From: Domibacillus aminovorans | GTDB taxonomy: Bacteria; Bacillota; Bacilli; Bacillales; Domibacillaceae | Direction: 5' to 3' | Assembly: GCF_001643235.1 (NCBI RefSeq) | Contig: NZ_LQWY01000034.1 | Coordinates: forward strand, 1 to 64,000 | Length of the DNA stretch: 64,000 nt | Shown here: in pieces, positions 18,278-29,673 of the stretch | Numbering within the stretch: the first letter of the stretch is position 1 | How the letters are laid out: each line of letters begins with the position of its first letter | Translations under genes and position numbers: made by a program | Notes under the pieces: model-generated | The model's input: the letters and a program-made list of their open reading frames with translations, nothing else | Databases searched by the model: none | What the model was told of the DNA's origin: nothing

Positions 18278-19621
18278 ATGATGAAACGTAAATTCAGCTA
18301 TTCCATGGACCCGCCTAAAATATTAGTTAGCGGATTTATCTTTGTTATTTTCTTAGGTGCTTATCTTTTGACACTGCCTGTCGCCACGAAAGATGGGGAA
18401 GGTCATTCTTTCTTAAATGCTCTATTCACGTCTACCTCTGCGACCTGTGTAACCGGCCTGGTTGTCGTCGATACAGGGACAACGTTTACGACCTTTGGCC
18501 AGCTAGTTATTTTGAGCCTCATTCAAATTGGCGGGTTGGGGTTTATGACGTTTGCGACTCTTTTTGCTTTTTTGATTAGAAAAAGAATCTCTTTAAAAGA
18601 GCGCCTCATTTTGCAAGAAGCCTTTAATTATGTAACGATAGAAGGCGTTGTCAGAATGGTAAAAAGAGTTGTGCTCTTCACTTTCGTCTGTGAGGTGGTT
18701 GGTGGCATCCTACTGGCCATTCGTTTCTCTTTTGATATGTCAATCGGAAAGGCTGCTTATTATGGATTTTTTCATGCGATCTCCAACTTTAATAATGCCG
18801 GGTTTGATCTTATGGGCGAATATAGAAGCTTGACTGGCTATGTAGAAGATCCCTTGGTAGTATTGGTCATTTGTTCATTAATTATTATTGGGGGAATTGG
18901 ATTTGTCGTCATAAATGAGGTGTATGAATATCGGCAAACGAAAAGAGTATCTCTACATACGAAATTAGTACTGCTGACTACCTCTATATTGGTAGGGGGC
19001 GGAACAATTCTGATATTTTTACTGGAATTTCATAACCCCAAAACACTTGAGCCTTTGTCGTGGAGCGGAAAGTTCCTGGGATCTTTATTTCAGGCAGTGA
19101 CGGCGCGTACAGCCGGTTCGAATACATTGAATATTCCCGATCTAGCGAACACGACATTGTTTTTGATTGTCTTTTTAATGTTCATTGGTGCTTCTCCTGG
19201 TTCTACAGGAGGAGGGATTAAGACGACGACGTTTGCGACGCTGGTCGGAGCGATGCTGTCCCAAATTAAAGGAAAAGAAGAGGTTGTTTTTTTCAAAAGA
19301 AGAATGGATCACAAGCTGATTTACAAATCCTTGACGGTTATTTTAAGTAGCCTGTCTGTTGTCATCATCGTAACGATGATCCTGACGGTCACAGAACCAG
19401 GCAAGGAGTTTTTAATGATTCTGTTTGAAGCGACATCAGCTTTTGCCACAACGGGATTATCGATGGGACTTACACCGGATTTATCCCCTGTTGGGAAAGT
19501 CATCATTATCATGACGATGTTTACGGGAAGATTAGGGCCCTTAACGTTGGCCATTGCGCTTACGTTGAATCGCCGCCCAGATCCTTTCCGTTATGCGGAA
19601 GAAAAAATCATGATTGGATAA
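18278..19621 (+). CDS. Ktr potassium uptake system channel subunit (KtrB/KtrD-like)
   Basis: 447-residue Trk/Ktr/HKT membrane subunit with four pore repeats. The filter regions are seen at TSATCVTGLVVVDTG, SNFNNAGFDL, ARTAGSNTLN and SAFATTGLSMG; a Gly-rich mid-loop (GASPGSTGGGIKTTTFA) is characteristic. Such subunits need a cytoplasmic KtrA/KtrC RCK partner, which is not encoded here, resembling the unlinked ktrC/ktrD of B. subtilis. It lies 93 bases behind kimA with no clear terminator between, so read-through control by the c-di-AMP riboswitch is possible. Confidence 0.92.
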   Translation: MMKRKFSYSMDPPKILVSGFIFVIFLGAYLLTLPVATKDGEGHSFLNALFTSTSATCVTGLVVVDTGTTFTTFGQLVILSLIQIGGLGFMTFATLFAFLIRKRISLKERLILQEAFNYVTIEGVVRMVKRVVLFTFVCEVVGGILLAIRFSFDMSIGKAAYYGFFHAISNFNNAGFDLMGEYRSLTGYVEDPLVVLVICSLIIIGGIGFVVINEVYEYRQTKRVSLHTKLVLLTTSILVGGGTILIFLLEFHNPKTLEPLSWSGKFLGSLFQAVTARTAGSNTLNIPDLANTTLFLIVFLMFIGASPGSTGGGIKTTTFATLVGAMLSQIKGKEEVVFFKRRMDHKLIYKSLTVILSSLSVVIIVTMILTVTEPGKEFLMILFEATSAFATTGLSMGLTPDLSPVGKVIIIMTMFTGRLGPLTLAIALTLNRRPDPFRYAEEKIMIG

Positions 19622-19666
19622 ATTTGATAATGAATAAAGAGGTTTGTATTTCAACAGGAAAATGGT

Positions 19667-19695
19667 TTGACATAAAGTTTTTTGTTGCATATAGT
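19667..19695 (+). promoter_or_regulatory. Promoter of the M-box/corA transcript
   Basis: TTGACA (19667) and TATAGT (19690), 17-base spacer. Confidence 0.65.
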
Positions 19696-19711
19696 ACCAA
19701 TAGATGAATAC

Positions 19712-19877
19712 GTCTTCTGTTAGGTGAGGCTCCTGTATAGAGATATGCTGCTGCCCAAAAACGTCGAAAGACGCCAATGGGTCAACAGGAAAAATCGGAT
19801 TAAGGTTTTTCTTAACGTAGCTGGTAAATACCTATGCTATACAGTGCTAAAACTCAACATGGGGAGACATGTAAAGC
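19712..19877 (+). promoter_or_regulatory. M-box magnesium riboswitch (ykoK leader)
   Basis: Core blocks of the M-box are clear: GTTAGGTGAGGCTCCTG, GCTGCTGCCC, AACGTCGAAAGACGCCAATGG, GGTCAACAGGAA and the AAGGTTTTTCTTAAC hairpin. M-boxes terminate transcription of Mg2+ transporter genes when Mg2+ is plentiful, which fits corA downstream. Confidence 0.93.
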
Positions 19878-19894
19878 ATTTATAGGCTTTTTAT

Positions 19895-19925
19895 GGCTCC
19901 TTTCTGCCTGAAGGGGGCCTTTTTA
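19895..19925 (+). terminator. Terminator of the M-box
   Basis: GGCTCCTTT and AAGGGGGCC arms, then TTTTT. Confidence 0.85.
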
Positions 19926-19945
19926 TCAATTTTGGAGGTGAGGAA

Positions 19946-20059
19946 ATGGATACTGATGACCCCAATTCGATAGGTACTTTCAAGAACATGACAAGATTGA
20001 GGCAGCAAAAGTGTTCCTGTTCCTCTTGTACCACCAAAGAAGATCCTAGCAACCTTTAA
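19946..20059 (+). CDS. 37-codon leader ORF with acidic N-terminus ahead of corA
   Basis: Short ORF with a strong SD (GGAGGTGAGG, 3-5 bases from ATG). It starts MDTDDPNS and holds a CSCSSC cluster. Its stop codon lies 34 bases before corA. It is beyond the M-box terminator, so it is made only when the riboswitch permits. The acidic Asp/Pro start recalls MgtL-type leader peptides that destabilise ribosomes at low Mg2+; this is inference. It might instead be a small metal-binding protein. Confidence 0.55.
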   Translation: MDTDDPNSIGTFKNMTRLRQQKCSCSSCTTKEDPSNL

Positions 20060-20062
20060 ATG

Positions 20063-20083
20063 CCTCGAATAAATTAGACGAGG
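20063..20083 (+). promoter_or_regulatory. Hairpin covering the corA SD
   Basis: CCTCG (20063-20067) pairs with CGAGG (20079-20083); the right arm contains the GAGGTG SD of corA. A ribosome stopping at the leader ORF stop (20057-20059) would cover the left arm and free the SD, suggesting translational coupling. Confidence 0.5.
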
Positions 20084-20093
20084 TGAATGATGG

Positions 20094-21071
20094 ATGATTA
20101 AGACATATCTTTATAGAAATGACAATGACAAACAAGAAATGATCTCCAATATTAACTTATCGGATGTTAATAAGCATTTAAGCGATGCAGATAGTTTGTT
20201 GTGGATTGATATTTATGATGTACAAAGCCATGAATTGTATGAAGTGGCAAAGATTTTTGATTTTCATCCTTTAGCGATTGAGGATTGCCTTCATGATAGC
20301 CCGCGGGCAAAGATGGATAATTATGAGGATTATAAATTTTTTGTTCTCCATGCCCTTCGTTATAACGAGGATAGTGATAATGAGATTACCACCCTTGAGC
20401 TGAACGTTTTTGTTGGTCCAAACTATGTGGTAACTATTCACAAGCGCAAGTTAAAATGGCTTGGACAAATGGACGCAATCTGTTCCAAGAATACAAAATA
20501 TATGAATAAGGGTGCGGACTTTCTTTTATACGCTTTAATTGATGGGATCACCGATGAATATTTCCCTATTCTTGACCGAATTAGTATTCGGATTGATGAG
20601 TTAGAAAATGAAATTTATGATGAAGCAATAAGAGGAGTAACAGAAGAGTTTCTGGCGTTAAAACGCACCATCATATTAATTCGGCGAGTGATCCTCCCGC
20701 AGCGTAGAATCTTTTTAACGGTTGATGGGAAATGGAAGTTCGATATTAGAGAAGAAAACGTTCCATTTTATACGGATCTGATTGATCATCTGGAGCGTAT
20801 TGTAGACTCAACAGAAACATTTAGAGATTTAGTAAACAGTGCACTGGATACTTATTATTCAATCATCAATGCAAAATCCTCAGAAAAATTAAACGTTCTT
20901 ACATTGATATCAACGATCATGCTGCCTTTAACATTTGTGACAGGTTTTTTTGGAATGAATGTTCCTTTGCCTTATCAGGATTCTCCCATTGCAACGATTC
21001 TTATCTTTTCATTTCTAGTTCTATTAACTTTTGGAATGTGGAAATATTTTAAAAAGAAGCAGCTATTATAA
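20094..21071 (+). CDS. corA: CorA-family magnesium/divalent cation channel
   Basis: Pentameric Mg2+ channel. 325 residues: N-terminal cytoplasmic alpha/beta funnel, long stalk helix, two C-terminal membrane helices with the signature GFFGMNVP between them and a basic tail (KYFKKKQLL). The segment LSTIMLPLTFVTGF precedes the GMN motif as in known CorA proteins. ATG preceded by GAGGTGAATGATGG. Controlled by the upstream M-box and possibly the leader ORF. Confidence 0.95.
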   Translation: MIKTYLYRNDNDKQEMISNINLSDVNKHLSDADSLLWIDIYDVQSHELYEVAKIFDFHPLAIEDCLHDSPRAKMDNYEDYKFFVLHALRYNEDSDNEITTLELNVFVGPNYVVTIHKRKLKWLGQMDAICSKNTKYMNKGADFLLYALIDGITDEYFPILDRISIRIDELENEIYDEAIRGVTEEFLALKRTIILIRRVILPQRRIFLTVDGKWKFDIREENVPFYTDLIDHLERIVDSTETFRDLVNSALDTYYSIINAKSSEKLNVLTLISTIMLPLTFVTGFFGMNVPLPYQDSPIATILIFSFLVLLTFGMWKYFKKKQLL

Positions 21072-21126
21072 CGAATTAAGGTATTAGTCCCTTTAAAACG
21101 AAGTTTAAATAGACAAGATTATCGGC

Positions 21127-21174
21127 AAATGAAAAATGCCTTAATCCCATACTGGATAAAGGCATTTTTCATTT
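21127..21174 (+). terminator. Terminator after corA
   Basis: AAATGAAAAATGCCTT..and..AAGGCATTTTTCATTT arms form a long stem. Confidence 0.85.
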
Positions 21175-21216
21175 ATATAAACCACTAGACAAAATGGATT
21201 ATATAAAAGAGATCAC

Positions 21217-21375
21217 TTTAAAATATCAAAATTCAAACTAAAAGCAGCTGGAGTCAAACGAGTAAATGCATGCAACGGACATGTCAGTCCAGAATAATCT
21301 ACGCCTGTAGAGATCGTGTAAGACGTAAGGCTGTGATCAATGAAGCAGGAAGCCTCTTCTGTAAACAACCGGTAA
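21217..21375 (+). pseudogene. Possible TnpB (IS200/IS605) 3'-end remnant
   Basis: In one frame broken by three stops: KAAGVKRVNACNGHVSPE and MKQEASSVNNR before the final stop resemble the C-terminal tail of IS605-type TnpB proteins. The rest of the element is gone. Weak evidence; chance resemblance is possible. Confidence 0.35.
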
Positions 21376-21405
21376 GGGAAGGGTGTTAAGGGAAGAATCA
21401 ATCAT

Positions 21406-21508
21406 GCAAAAAAGGCTGATCCGCCACCATGGGTCAACCCTTTTTGCAACCCATTTATTTTTTCGCTTTAGTTTCCCCCACTCAGTCTAAAAGATTGGGT
21501 CTTTTTTT
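21406..21508 (+). terminator. Two terminator-like hairpins before the bio operon
   Basis: GCAAAAAAGG/CCCTTTTTGC at 21406-21447, and CCCACTC/GATTGGG at 21476-21500 followed by TCTTTTTTT. They may insulate the biotin operon or be leftovers of the vanished element. Confidence 0.5.
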
Positions 21509-21612
21509 ATTTACACAATGTTCCTGTTTGACCTCCAATTACTACTTTATTTTCAGCGATTAAAAGGCGTCAAAGCATAGTTTTGAAGACTGTACAATTA
21601 GATTATAGTATA

Positions 21613-21663
21613 TTGACACAATTCTCTTTTTTATGTTAACTTAATTTTAAATATGGTTAACGA
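21613..21663 (+). promoter_or_regulatory. bio promoter with BirA operator
   Basis: TTGACA at 21613 is followed by TGTTAAC (21634-21640) and GTTAAC (21656-21661), an inverted repeat with 15-base spacing typical of Bacillus BirA boxes. It overlaps the expected -10, so biotinyl-AMP-BirA would repress the operon. The bioA start is 17 bases further. Confidence 0.75.
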
Positions 21664-21677
21664 AAGAGGTGTAATGC

Positions 21678-24920
<3,243 letters not shown>

Positions 24921-24921
<1 letters not shown>

Positions 24922-25640
24922 TGAGACCGACACTTATTATGCTTTCGGGATGGGGAATGGATACCCCGGTTTGGGATGAAATGTGCCAGCATTTATCATC
25001 ATACCGTATTCGATTTATAAATTGGCATCATACGAAAAGTGAGGAGGATATAGAAAATCGTGTCCGTCACATTATTCGGCAAGAAAAGAAGGTTATTTTG
25101 ATCGGCTGGTCACTTGGTGCTATTGCTGCATTAGCGACAGCGTCGCAAGAGCCTGTATGCGGTATAGTGCTCATAGGAGGGGCAGCAAGATTTACGCAAG
25201 ATACTGACTCTGACTATGCAGGGTGGGAGGTTAAGTTTGTGGACCGATTAAAGCGGAGCGTACAGAAGGAAACTGACGGTGCTCTTAAAAGGTTTGATGA
25301 AAGTATGTTCTCGGCTACTGAACAACTATGGAAGGAGTCATTTCCAGCCGTGCGTGCACATTTTGCAAAGGACGATACAAACTCACTCCTTATTGGGCTC
25401 AATTACTTGATACATCGTGACGTAAGGTCGCTTCTTTCTACCTTGCATGTTCCTCTTCTTTTGCTGCATGGAGAGAATGATCGTGTATGTTCGGTGGAAG
25501 CTGCCCGCTACATCGGAGAAAGAACGAATGCCTGTTTGCATGTATGGGAGGGTGCTGGACATGCGCCTCACATTACAAAAGCAAAGGAATGTGCTCATAT
25601 GATTCAACAATTTGCAGAAGTGGGGAACGAGCATGATTAA
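24921..25640 (+). CDS. bioH: Pimeloyl-ACP methyl ester esterase BioH-like
   Basis: Alpha/beta hydrolase, 239 residues. Catalytic Ser in GWSLGA, Asp in HGENDRVC and His in GAGHAPH. By context it releases pimeloyl-ACP from its methyl ester, the gatekeeper step before BioF. Overlaps bioF (TAATG) and bioC. The order bioA-D-F-H-C matches the Bacillus cereus-type cluster. Confidence 0.85.
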
Positions 25641-26427
25641 CAAAGCGCTGCTTCAAAAACGTTTTAATAAGGCAGCTTTAACTTATGATGAATATGCGAA
25701 TGTGCAAAAGAAAATGGGTGATGTGATTATTCAAAAACTGTGTCAAACATACACATCACAGGCCCCCCTTTCTATTTTAGAGCTTGGCTGTGGTACAGGA
25801 TATGTTACAGAACAACTAGTAAACTCCTTTCCTTATGCTTTTGTCACATCAGTTGACTTTGCACCGGATATGATTGAGCAGGCGAAAAAAAGAATAGGAG
25901 CCGAAAAAGCTGTTTTTATATGCGGAGATATTGAGCAAATTGATTTTTCGGGGCGGTATGATGTGATTATTTCAAATGCAACATTTCAGTGGATGAATGA
26001 TTTGCAAGGAACGATAGACCGTTTGTTCAAATCATTGCAGGATAACGGCACCATGATGTTTACGACATTTGGCCATGAAACGTTTAAAGAGCTTCATCTG
26101 TCTTTCCAACAGGCAGTAAGAAATTTGGTAGGAACAGAAGATAGGGCTATCGGGCAGTCATTTTTTACGCCGCAGCAGCTAAAGGAATTATGTGAACAGT
26201 ATGGGCATGTTTCCATGCAGCAAGCGCACTACATAGAATGGTTTTCAACCGTTCGCGATTTTTTGGATTCTGTTCGCAAAATCGGAGCAGCCAACAGTAA
26301 TGACGGGATTTCGAGTCAAAGCCCTCGTGTTTTTCGCAGCATGATCAGGTTATACGAAGAGAAATTTCAACAAAACGGCTGTATACAAGCCACATATCAC
26401 GCACTATTTTGTACAATTACAAAATAG
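25633..26427 (+). CDS. bioC: Malonyl-ACP O-methyltransferase BioC
   Basis: SAM methyltransferase that primes pimelate synthesis by masking malonyl-ACP. 264 residues: N-terminal RFNKAALTYDEYANVQKKM typical of BioC, motif I LELGCGTGYVTEQL, and SNATFQWMND. The ATG at 25633 lies inside the end of bioH; the earlier TTG at 25612 is rejected because it has no SD. bioB, expected next, is absent. Confidence 0.93.
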   Translation: MINKALLQKRFNKAALTYDEYANVQKKMGDVIIQKLCQTYTSQAPLSILELGCGTGYVTEQLVNSFPYAFVTSVDFAPDMIEQAKKRIGAEKAVFICGDIEQIDFSGRYDVIISNATFQWMNDLQGTIDRLFKSLQDNGTMMFTTFGHETFKELHLSFQQAVRNLVGTEDRAIGQSFFTPQQLKELCEQYGHVSMQQAHYIEWFSTVRDFLDSVRKIGAANSNDGISSQSPRVFRSMIRLYEEKFQQNGCIQATYHALFCTITK

Positions 26428-26479
26428 TGAAGACGAAAGTAACTGGCCCCAAAACCAGTAGTTGCTCCCTTCACCTCAT

Positions 26480-26519
26480 AAAAGCCGATTGTTCTGTAGC
26501 GTAGGACAATCGGCTTTTT
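26480..26519 (+). terminator. Terminator of the bio operon
   Basis: AAAAGCCGATTGTTC and a matching GGACAATCGGCTTTTT arm. Confidence 0.9.
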
Positions 26520-26644
26520 CATTTTGGCCATGATCTTAGCGTGGTAAATGAAAGAATGCTGTCGTTACCCTAGTTTGCAGAACGAACATATACATATTAT
26601 GTACGTTTCTTATCAGCATCGCACATAAGGGATAAAGGAAGTAT

Positions 26645-27268
26645 TTATTCTTGATTTTGAAAAGCTAACTTTAAACCTAAACCAACATAGACTATACCGA
26701 CTACCTTACCGATCCATTGTGAGTTTATACTATTTTTTAGAAATAACCGATTACCTACCAAACTCGCCAGCAGCACCAACAAAGTCGTATACAAGATGCT
26801 CATTAAAACAAAAGTTAAGCCTAAAATTAAAAGCTGAATTGTCACTGAAGATCCATCACTTTGGACAAATTGAGGTAAAAAAGCTAAGAAAAAAAGAGCC
26901 GTTTTAGGATTGAGCAGTTCGACTAATAAAGCCTGATGAAAAGATAAAGTAGAATTCACCTTTTTTGTGACGGGCTTCTCACCCTTTTTCGATTTTTCAA
27001 TGAAAGCATTTATCCCTAAATAAATTAAATAGGCTGCACCTACATACTTAACGATTTCAAAGGCAAGTGCAGATGTCATTAAAATAGCAGAAAGCCCAAG
27101 AACTGCTGCGCAAGTATGGACTAAGTCACCGACAGCTATGCCCACTCCCGTTATCATCCCATTCTTCTTCCCGCCTTTAACAGTTTGAGAGATCGTTAAC
27201 AGTACGGCCGGACCTGGGATCAGAAAGAGCATTAGAACAATTAATATAAAAGTGACCAAGTTTATCAA
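26645..27268 (-). CDS. LysE/RhtB-family amino-acid exporter
   Basis: 207 residues, about six membrane helices. The start NLVTFILIVLMLFLIPGPAVLLTIS and the GxxxGDLVHT region are typical of RhtB-type exporters, as is ALLVELLNPKTALFFLAFLPQF. Substrate unknown. Monocistronic. A second LysE-type gene lies at 50.4 kb. Confidence 0.88.
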   Translation of the reverse strand: MINLVTFILIVLMLFLIPGPAVLLTISQTVKGGKKNGMITGVGIAVGDLVHTCAAVLGLSAILMTSALAFEIVKYVGAAYLIYLGINAFIEKSKKGEKPVTKKVNSTLSFHQALLVELLNPKTALFFLAFLPQFVQSDGSSVTIQLLILGLTFVLMSILYTTLLVLLASLVGNRLFLKNSINSQWIGKVVGIVYVGLGLKLAFQNQE

Positions 27269-27348
27269 ATCCTTTTCTTAGATTTTTGATTTAATGGCTA
27301 AACCATATTATTTATATTAACGCTTTAGTGTAATGGAGTTAACAGTTA

Positions 27349-27504
27349 TTTCACTTTCCTGCAGCTTTAGAAGAGATGGCTGATATTTTTATTTATTTAG
27401 TACAGATGGCTGATAAGCTGGAAATAGACCTTGAGACAGAAGTCTATAAAAAGCTCGAAAAAAATGCAGAAAAATACCCCGTAAAATTGGGGAATCAGGA
27501 ATGA
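27349..27504 (+). pseudogene. C-terminal remnant of a MazG-like nucleotide pyrophosphohydrolase
   Basis: About 50 codons reading EEMADIFIYLVQMADKLEIDLETEVYKKLEKNAEKYP, the last helices of small MazG-like enzymes (E..D motif kept). There is no start or N-terminal half. Confidence 0.6.
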
Positions 27505-27595
27505 TTATATATAACAAAACTTCATCGAGTTTTTAAAATCATGTATTTGTAGGCCTCTTTTGTCTTTTCCAGATCTATAAAAGGAAGGGATCGCG

Positions 27596-29200
27596 ATGAC
27601 AACGTTACTGTGGGATTCACCTGATAAGCTGCGGGCACTTTTATGCGAGCTGGCCGGTTGGAAAAGCATCACGATGACAGAGGATGAGCGGCAATTTCCG
27701 ATGAAGCTTCAGTCGAAATTGCAGAGTCTGGATTATTTTCATCAGTACCCGGAACACCTGACGCTGCATGCCGCGGACATGCGGCGGAAATTTGTGACGG
27801 CACTTTATAAACATCCGGACACATTGGATACAATCTGTCTAATTAGCCATTATGATACCGTCAGCACGGAGGAATACGGGGAGCTGGAGCCACTTGCCAC
27901 ACAGCCCGAGGAATTGACGGCTTACTGGATGGGAAACCCGAATGACTTGCCGGATGACGTGCTGGCAGACCTGCAGTCGGGAGAGTATTTATTTGGACGC
28001 GGGACAATGGATATGAAAATGGGGCTGGCTTTGCATATGCAATTGATTGAAAAAGCGAGTACAGAAAAGTGGCCAATTAATCTCTTGCTTTTGGCCGTGC
28101 CAGATGAAGAAGTGAATTCAGCCGGCATGCGCGCCGCCGTTCCCAAGCTGGTGGAACTGCAAAAAGAATTTGGCCTGACGTACAAGCTTTTTTTAAATAG
28201 CGAGCCTGTTTTTACGCAGGAACCAGGGGATACAACATGTAAAACTTATTCTGGTACGATTGGAAAAGTTATGCCGGGTGCCCTGTTTTATGGCCGGGAA
28301 ACACATGCAGGTGAACCAATCAATGGACTAACTTCCCCCTACATCGCATCTTTCTTGACCCAGAAAATGGAATGGAATCCGTTGTTTCAGGAAACAGTGC
28401 TCGGCGAAAAGACGCCGCTTCCGATTACCTTACAGCAAAAAGATCTCCGCCTTGAATACTCAACTCAGACACCGTATCGCTCATCTGCGCTGTATAACGT
28501 ATTTGTCATGAAGCAGACAGCAGAAGACATTATGACAAAGTTTGAACAGACAGCAATGGAGGCGGCAGACGAATGCAATAAAGCCTACACGAAGGTCTGT
28601 CGGTCCAATGAAGTGGAGCCGGTTAGTGAGGTGCGCGTGATCCGCTATGAAGAGCTGCTACGCTACTCTATTGAAAAGTTTGGGGCAGATTTTGTGGAAG
28701 AAGTAAAAGCGGATGTGTATACCTATGAAGAGTGGGATGACCGTGAAAAGTCATTTCGAATTGCCGATAAGCTTATTATCCAATCGCAGGAGTTGACACC
28801 AGCGATTATTTTATTATTTGCGCCCCCATTTTATCCGGCGGTCAATTCATCCGGCAATTCGCTCGTAGAAGAGGCAATTTTGCAGGTAACGAGTCTGGCA
28901 AAAGACGAATTCGACTTATTGATTGAACGCATGCATTATTTCAACGGTATATGCGATTTGAGTTATGTAAACGGAAGCAGTATGGATGCTGGATGGGAAG
29001 CATATGGACAAAATACACCCGTCTGGAAAGATATCTATTCGATTCCGTTTACAGAAATGATGGAGCTGCAAGCGCCTATTTTAAACATCGGACCGTTTGG
29101 AAAAGACGCCCATAAACGGACAGAGCGTTTGCATATGAAACATGCCTTTGAACAGCTGCCTTATTTGGTAGAGCAATTAATCAAAAACATAAAGCCTTGA
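27596..29200 (+). CDS. rocB: Arginine utilisation protein RocB (M20 peptidase family)
   Basis: 534-residue M20/M28-like metallohydrolase. Metal-site motifs: LISHYDTVS, GRGTMDMKMGLA and PDEEVNSAG. RocB is part of the arginine degradation regulon in Bacillus although its exact reaction is unproven. SD AAGGAAGGGATCGCG before the ATG. It is separated from rocAD by 25 kb here, unlike the rocABC order in B. subtilis. Confidence 0.92.
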   Translation: MTTLLWDSPDKLRALLCELAGWKSITMTEDERQFPMKLQSKLQSLDYFHQYPEHLTLHAADMRRKFVTALYKHPDTLDTICLISHYDTVSTEEYGELEPLATQPEELTAYWMGNPNDLPDDVLADLQSGEYLFGRGTMDMKMGLALHMQLIEKASTEKWPINLLLLAVPDEEVNSAGMRAAVPKLVELQKEFGLTYKLFLNSEPVFTQEPGDTTCKTYSGTIGKVMPGALFYGRETHAGEPINGLTSPYIASFLTQKMEWNPLFQETVLGEKTPLPITLQQKDLRLEYSTQTPYRSSALYNVFVMKQTAEDIMTKFEQTAMEAADECNKAYTKVCRSNEVEPVSEVRVIRYEELLRYSIEKFGADFVEEVKADVYTYEEWDDREKSFRIADKLIIQSQELTPAIILLFAPPFYPAVNSSGNSLVEEAILQVTSLAKDEFDLLIERMHYFNGICDLSYVNGSSMDAGWEAYGQNTPVWKDIYSIPFTEMMELQAPILNIGPFGKDAHKRTERLHMKHAFEQLPYLVEQLIKNIKP

Positions 29201-29673
29201 GTTCTGAACTTCCCCCTGCCAGGGTAGACAGCTCTAAAAAGACTATGCAGCTATCGTGATTCGGTATTTTATCGGAGCTCGGTGGCTAGGTCATTTTTGG
29301 AAATGTTTATAGTTATAATAGTAAATATAACTCTCAACGGCTTGGATCAATTCCTTTACTATTTTAAATCAGTTAGATACAACATCTCCGATTTGAATAA
29401 GCAATAATGTCTGTAACCAGCGCTTCATTTTGCTTTTCGTATTATCTCAATAAAAATACGTGCTGTTTCTTCAACTATCGGGTCCGTTAATGAAATAGTA
29501 ACACTAAATTTAAAAATATAGTGCTGAATCAATCATTAAAAAAGCAAATAAGAATTGGGGTTTTTCGGAATAATGTGTAGGAAAAGGATCACAGTCTGAA
29601 CCCCAGTCCATTACGGATATTTGGTTGAGTATAGTATACTATTCATAAATAACTACTCGAAACGGTGATAAAA
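29201..29673. other. Long intergenic region before hsdR
   Basis: No gene seen in about 470 bases. It contains AACTATCGGGTCCGTTAATG near 29475, which vaguely resembles the inverted repeat at 61244 and may be a repeat-element scar, and a short GTATAGTATAC palindrome near 29627. Confidence 0.35.
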
